The translations under genes and the position numbers were made by a program. From assembly GCA_016182485.1 (NCBI GenBank), contig JACPGH010000001.1, positions 28,278 through 61,884 of the forward strand: a stretch of 33,607 nucleotides of DNA, read 5' to 3'. Source of the stretch: Candidatus Kaiserbacteria bacterium. Lineage in GTDB: Bacteria; Patescibacteria; Paceibacteria; UBA9973; UBA2103. A model generated the notes under the pieces. It was not told where the DNA came from, searched no databases, and worked only from the letters and a program-made list of their open reading frames with translations. Below are positions 29,837 through 33,607 of the stretch, piece by piece. Each line of letters opens with the position of its first letter. The stretch's first letter is position 1.

Positions 29837-29907
29837 CTGGTTTCTGGACTCTGGTTGCTAGTTGCTGGTTTAAACCAGCAGCTAGTCACTAGAAGCCAGC
29901 AACCAGT
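29837..29907. repeat. Heptad palindromic element in 16S V2
   Basis: CTGGTTT, CTGGACT, CTGGTTG, CTAGTTG, CTGGTTT, AAACCAG, CAGCTAG, TCACTAG, AAGCCAG, CAACCAG in exact 7-nt steps, almost a perfect palindrome. It sits between AATTCCCGATAGCA and AAAGTTTTTCGCTTCGGGAG. Confidence 0.88.
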
Positions 29908-30193
29908 TAAAGTTTTTCGCTTCGGGAGCGGCCTGCGTAGTATCAGCTAGTTGGTAGGGTAACGGCCTACCAAGGCTACGACGCTTAGGGGAGCTGAGAG
30001 GCTGACCCCCACCGATGGAACTGCGACACGGTCCATACTCCTACGGGAGGCTGCAGACGAGAATATTCCGCAATGGGCGAAAGCCTGACGGAGCGACGCC
30101 GCGTGATGGATGAAGTGCCTTGGTACGTAAACATCTTTTATCGGGGACGAAATAATTGACGGTACCCGATGAATAAGGGGCTCCTAACTCTGT

Positions 30194-31096
30194 AAACGAT
30201 AATGTTAGGAGTAACTTCTGTTAGAAACCGCAGTGCAGCAATCTCGAGTAATCGAGATTGCAAACTTGGCTATATGCTGGAACTCTCTTGCGGGCTGCGT
30301 CCTGAACGCTTTGCGTGAAGGATCCCAAGAGACAATCAGCAGGGAAGTCGAGTATACTAGAGCAAGTGATTGGAACTCTCTCAAAACAACAAACGGATGT
30401 GCTCATTGGCCTTATGCTTGGAGATGGACATCTCGAGCATGATGGATACCGAGGAACACGCCTCCAAGTGAAGCAATCGGAGGAGAAAAAGGAATATGTT
30501 TTTTGGCTCTACAGCCAATTTGCGCATATGACGAAAACTCCTCCGCAGCAGCGAAAAGATACGGGACAGTGGTATTTCGGCACGCGATTTTTCGAGATTC
30601 TGGAGAACATCAGAAAAATGTTCTACGTGGATCGAAAGAAAGTTCTTCCGAGTAATATTGCTGACATATTCGATTCGCCGTTGACGCTCGCGGTGTGGTT
30701 TATGGATGATGGACGGCTCGATTATCGAGCCAAGTCGCATTACGCCTACCACATCAGCACCGATTCCTTTACGGAGTCGGAAGTGCGGCGACTGCAAGCA
30801 TTGTTGTTAGAGAGATTCGGCATAGTGGCAAAAACCTATTTGTCACTCTGCCGCGGGAAACGGTATCCGAAACTATACATCGGAAAAGAAGGACGCGACC
30901 TGTTTACCAAGACAGTTGCTCCCTATATGCTTCCGTGTTTCGAATATAAAGTTCCGCCAATTCATAGAGTATACTTTGACCCCTCAGAGACTACACGCCG
31001 AGCTCCCTCCGCGCATATGCGCGTCGGGATGATGATATAGTCCGATCCTTATAGCGATATGAGGGCATGCCCGAAATGGCATGCCAAAACAAAATG
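30194..31096 (+). mobile_element. Group I intron in 16S at position 516, with LAGLIDADG ORF
   Basis: The 5' exon ends CTCCTAACTCTGT and the 3' exon starts GCCAGCAGGAGCGG, so the site is after U516. The intron ends in G. CTCCTAAC pairs with GTTAGGAG early in the intron (P1 region). Core blocks: GGCTATATGCTGGAA (30269), AATCAGCAGGGAAG (30335), CCTCAGAGACTACAC (30983), GATATAGTCCGATCC (31033). It splits the universal 515/518 primer site. Confidence 0.9.
30366..31040 (+). CDS. LAGLIDADG homing endonuclease (two-motif)
   Basis: 224 aa from GTG 30366. VLIGLMLGDGHLE (residues 12-24) and LAVWFMDDG (108-116) are the two catalytic helices. It is related to the 12465 and 31743 proteins by the same LxLAVWxxDDG block. 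TATACT (30353-30358) lies 7 nt before this GTG, matching the leaderless pattern; a longer GTG start at 30315 would translate the AATCAGCAGGG core and is less likely. The 3' end, after PSETTRRAP, runs through the CCTCAGAGACTA core to stop in GATATAG, so ribozyme and gene overlap. Confidence 0.85.
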   Translation: MIGTLSKQQTDVLIGLMLGDGHLEHDGYRGTRLQVKQSEEKKEYVFWLYSQFAHMTKTPPQQRKDTGQWYFGTRFFEILENIRKMFYVDRKKVLPSNIADIFDSPLTLAVWFMDDGRLDYRAKSHYAYHISTDSFTESEVRRLQALLLERFGIVAKTYLSLCRGKRYPKLYIGKEGRDLFTKTVAPYMLPCFEYKVPPIHRVYFDPSETTRRAPSAHMRVGMMI

Positions 31097-31356
31097 GCCA
31101 GCAGGAGCGGTAATACAGAGGCCCCAAGCATTACCCGGAATCACTGGGCGTAAAGGGTGTCTAGGCGGCCCTGTTAGTCGTTCGTTAAATCCCCGGGCTT
31201 AACCTGGGAATCGCGAGCGAAACGGCAGGGCTCGAGGGCGCGAGAGGTGCACGGAACTCATGGTGGAGGGGTGAAATCCGTTGATATCATGGGGAACACC
31301 AAAGGCGAAGGCAGTGCACTGGCGCGTTCCTGACGCTCAAACACGAAAGCCAGGGT

Positions 31357-31390
<34 letters not shown>

Positions 31391-31659
31391 CCTCAACGTT
31401 GCTCGCTCGTTTTACGGAGTATCGACCCTCTGTGAGACTAAGCTAACGCGGTAAGCGAGCCGCCTGGGTAGTACGATCGCAAGATTAAAACTCAAAGGAA
31501 TAGACGGGGACTCGCACAAGCGGTGGATTATGCGGCTCAATTCGTCGATAAACGAAGAACCTTACCAAGGTTAGAAATGCTACTGCATTCCCGGTGAAAA
31601 CCGGGAAGCCTTCGAGGGTGTAGCACAGGTGATGCATGGTCGTCGTCAGTTCGTGGTTT

Positions 31660-32489
31660 GAACATTCGGACCCTCGCCGAGTAATCGGCATGTAAAATCT
31701 AGCTCATAACGGTGGAATCCATGTCCAATGTATAATTGATGCATGGGCAATACCGTGGGAAGTTTGGAAGTGCCAATTGTACTTCGCGCGCGGAAGCGAC
31801 TCCTTCTTGAATTAACTGAAAGACAAAAAGAAATTCTTATCGGATGCATTCTCGGTGATGCGTATATCTCTCCACTCGGGAAGATACGCATCGAACATTC
31901 AGTAAAACAGCGAGACTATATTGAATGGAAATATCGAGAATTATCCTCGCTTTGCTATGGAGCAAAACCGAGAGAAATAGTGCATGTGCTTCGCATGGGA
32001 AAACAGTATCAATCAATATTCTTTCTCTTGCGGCAATACTTCAGACCGTGGCACACGTTATTTTACGACGGGAAAAAGATTTTTCCTCGCGATTTACACG
32101 TTACGCCACTGTCGCTTGCAGTATGGTACATGGACGATGGTTGTTGGACAGGGAAGAAGGCGGTCATTTCCGCAGAAAGTTTTGGAGGAATATATCGGGA
32201 GCATATGCAAGAAGCGCTTGCTCGCCAGTACGGTATCGAAACCGTGGTGGGCAAGAACGGAAAACTGGTCATTAGAAAGAAATCTCATGACATGTTTTTC
32301 TCGCTTATTGCGCCTCATATTATTCCATTCATGAAGTACAAGCTTCCATAACCCCGTAACGACTTGTCTGCTTATCAGACAGAGTTATCGCGGACAGAAA
32401 CGCGGTAGCTAACACGCTAGCCCCTCGCTCATCCAAATGGGCAGGGTGAAGGTATAGTCTGATCCCTATAGTAATGTAGGAAAAATATG
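31660..32489 (+). mobile_element. Group I intron in 16S near position 1078, with LAGLIDADG ORF
   Basis: The 5' exon ends CAGTTCGTGGTTT and the 3' exon starts GAACTGTTCCCTTCAGTGGGG; joined they restore helix 35-36 sequence, and the intron ends in G. Core-type blocks GCAATACCGTGGGAAG (31747), CCCCGTAACGACTTG (32353), GTATAGTCTGATCCC (32452), as in the introns at 13362 and 14676. Confidence 0.88.
31743..32351 (+). CDS. LAGLIDADG homing endonuclease (two-motif)
   Basis: 202 aa. ILIGCILGDAYIS (residues 31-43; here GDA instead of GDG, Asp kept) and LAVWYMDDG (125-133). A perfect TATAAT (31731-31736) lies 6 nt before the ATG, the best example of an ORF-specific leaderless promoter inside an intron. 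The first codons (GNTVGS) are at once the ribozyme block ATACCGTGGGAAG, so the N-terminus is constrained by RNA structure. Confidence 0.87.
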   Translation: MGNTVGSLEVPIVLRARKRLLLELTERQKEILIGCILGDAYISPLGKIRIEHSVKQRDYIEWKYRELSSLCYGAKPREIVHVLRMGKQYQSIFFLLRQYFRPWHTLFYDGKKIFPRDLHVTPLSLAVWYMDDGCWTGKKAVISAESFGGIYREHMQEALARQYGIETVVGKNGKLVIRKKSHDMFFSLIAPHIIPFMKYKLP

Positions 32490-33170
32490 GAACTGTTCCC
32501 TTCAGTGGGGTAACGAACGCAACCCCCGTTGTCTGTTGCCTATATGGCCAGGCGAGACTGCTCCCTCACGGGAGAGGAAGGTGGGGATGACGCCAGATCA
32601 GCATGTCCCTCTGATACCTTGGGCTGCACGCATAATACAATGGGCGGTACAACGGGTCGCAATGCCGTAAGGCGGAGCCAATCCTTATAAAACCGCCCCC
32701 AGTACGGATTGAGGTCTGCAATCGACCTCATGAAGCCGGAATCGCTAGTAATGGCGGGTCAGCCAAACCGCCGTGAATACGTTCTCGAGTCTTGTACTCA
32801 CAAATAAATGCGCCCGGCAGCGCATAGTTCTAAGTGGTTCAAGTCCACTCCTCCTCATTCGTCATGAGGAGTGTAGCTGAAAGATAGGTCCAACGCCGTA
32901 AGGCATGAACTGAAGGATCTGAAAGCAAAACATAGCCTATACACAAAAGCCGTATCAACCCATGAGTGGGCGGTGAGGATGGGGAAGATGCCAAGAAAAG
33001 GCCGTATAGGATGTGTGGAATAGAAGTATGCGTGACCCGCGGGAGATCTCATGTGCTAATGGCAATTCGTGCGCATGAGAAGTCAGCTGCGTCATAGTAA
33101 GTTTGATGAAAATCGAACCGAAGGACAAAACCGTTCGTGAACTTCAATCAGGGATGTTCTTTAGAATTTC

Positions 33171-33310
33171 GTGGAAGTAGCTCAGAAATTAGAGTAGCGA
33201 GGCTTGTTCCGTAACTGGCTGGCGCGCAAATCTAATTGACAGACCTTCTGGTCTGCGAAAGAGCGATGCCCTACGGGCAGAAGTCGTTGGTTCAAGTCCA
33301 ACTTTCCACT
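33171..33310 (+). tRNA. tRNA-like gene with about 85-nt interior, in group II domain IV
   Basis: GTGGAAG (33171-33177) pairs with TTTCCAC (33303-33309) as a 7-bp acceptor stem with discriminator T. TA-GCTC-AGAAATTAGA-GAGT (33178-33195 region) has the D-arm consensus. GTTGG-TTCAAGT-CCAAC (33286-33302) is a perfect T arm. CCA is not encoded. Between the D and T arms lie ~90 nt instead of ~22, with hairpins CAGACC-TTCT-GGTCTG and TGCCC-TAC-GGGCA, so the anticodon arm is split by an intron or replaced. I tested loops with U33 and purine-37 and found none with a good stem, so no amino acid is assigned. It may be intron-containing, decayed, or a mimic. Confidence 0.5.
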
Positions 33311-33317
33311 TCAATTC

Positions 33318-33344
33318 GGGCAAGGATACTTCGTACCCTTGCCC
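33318..33344 (+). terminator. Hairpin after tRNA-like gene
   Basis: GGGCAAGG-ATACTTCGTA-CCCTTGCCC stem with one mismatch, without a T run; may only be part of intron domain IV. Confidence 0.4.
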
Positions 33345-33515
33345 CCTGATTGAAGTTCACGAATGGATTCGCGTAGTGCGGGAAATCCGCATGCTACGTG
33401 GAAACGTGAAATATGCCAATTATCACATTCGCCCGTCAAGTCAAGGGAGCTGGGGGTGCCCGAAGGTCTGCCTCGCGCAGGACTACGGCAAATTCAGTGA
33501 CAAGGACTAAGTCGT

Positions 33516-33607
33516 TGGTGCATTCTGCACCTGTTGCGACGCTTGGGAGTAATCCCTCGAAAAATAACATTGGCTATATGCTGGGAAATCCGAGTATCTG
33601 ACACTAC
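33516..33607 (+). mobile_element. Start of group I intron in 16S at position 1498 (cut by window end)
   Basis: The 5' exon ends AGGACTAAGTCGT. GTCGT pairs with GCGAC (33539-33543), giving the canonical U-G at the splice site. GGCTATATGCTGGGAAATCC (33573) is the same core block as in the introns at 11256, 12215 and 30194. The rest lies outside. Confidence 0.8.

Larger units (their letters stand above)
32802..33429 (+). mobile_element. ORF-less group II intron in 16S between positions 1399 and 1400, carrying a tRNA-like gene
   Basis: The exons CTTGTACTCAC and CGCCCGTCAAG flank it. TGCGCCCGGCAGCG (32809) is the typical group II domain I start; AACTGAAGGATCTGAAAGC and GAAGTCAGCTGCGTCATAGTA match domain I and domain III of bacterial introns. 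Domain V is CGCGTAG-TGCGG-GAAAT-CCGCA-TG-CTACGTG (33370-33400), with the two-nt bulge. Domain VI is GTGAAAT-ATGCCA-ATT-A-TCAC with bulged A 33422, 7 nt from the 3' end. Domain IV is a perfect 20-bp stem (33134-33153/33344-33363) that holds a tRNA-like gene instead of a maturase. The intron starts AAATAAATGCG, not GTGYG. Confidence 0.85.

Noticed and set aside
32832..32850. T-arm-like GTGG-TTCAAGT-CCAC suggesting a tRNA
   Set aside because: It has no acceptor partner or D arm, and it lies at the normal place of a domain I hairpin in the group II intron.
33228..33241. CUA (amber-reading) anticodon loop AATCTAA in the tRNA-like gene, which could explain the TAG in the membrane gene
   Set aside because: Only three pairs form around it and the loop is the wrong size; the idea is attractive but the stem does not support it.

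Overview
The window looks like a chromosome segment from a Candidate Phyla Radiation (Patescibacteria, probably Parcubacteria-type) bacterium. The 16S has the lineage-typical GCCAGCAGGAGCGG in place of the usual GCCAGCAGCCGCGG. Genes are short and tightly packed, most lack a Shine-Dalgarno (SD) sequence, and the rRNA genes are full of self-splicing introns. No taxon below that level can be fixed from the sequence alone.

Layout. 0.1-5.0 kb: a TPR protein, an O-antigen ligase-like protein, two secreted low-complexity proteins (one with a peptidoglycan-binding domain) and a small membrane protein. 5.1-8.4 kb: 3-methyladenine DNA glycosylase, L10 leader, rplJ, rplL, a winged-helix regulator and an MscS-like membrane gene broken by an amber codon. 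8.4-16.3 kb: a candidate small RNA, then a 23S gene with five group I introns, a coding insertion in helix 63 and several palindromic insertions, then a 5S gene that appears nested inside a second, split 5S. 16.4-29.0 kb: cell-envelope and housekeeping genes (RodA-like, GT4 glycosyltransferase, polyprenyl sugar transferase, GIY-YIG nuclease, folD, secD-secF, archaeal-type pyrH, a nucleotidyltransferase), several ORFans with SD sequences, and a RelE/RHH toxin-antitoxin pair. 29.0 kb to the end: a separate 16S gene on the same strand, carrying an S23/IVS-protein element, a solo palindrome, three group I introns (the last cut by the window edge) and an ORF-less group II intron that holds a tRNA-like gene.

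The most unusual content is a set of insertion systems. (1) Palindromic elements built from 7-nt units sit in rRNA variable helices, in an intron, in secD and between genes; one full version has a four-helix-bundle S23 ORF exactly at the palindrome centre, so the empty copies look like its non-autonomous derivatives. (2) A GIY-YIG cassette has inserted at an ATGA stop/start overlap; it has short terminal inverted repeats and a 5-bp ATGAT direct repeat, and takes its start and stop codons from the two copies. (3) Two introns of different classes carry unrelated cargo (an 81-aa ORF; a tRNA-like gene) inside stems that share a 14-nt sequence. (4) Most genes have a TATACT-like -10 box 6-8 nt before the start codon, which implies leaderless mRNAs; a minority of ORFans instead carry SD sequences.
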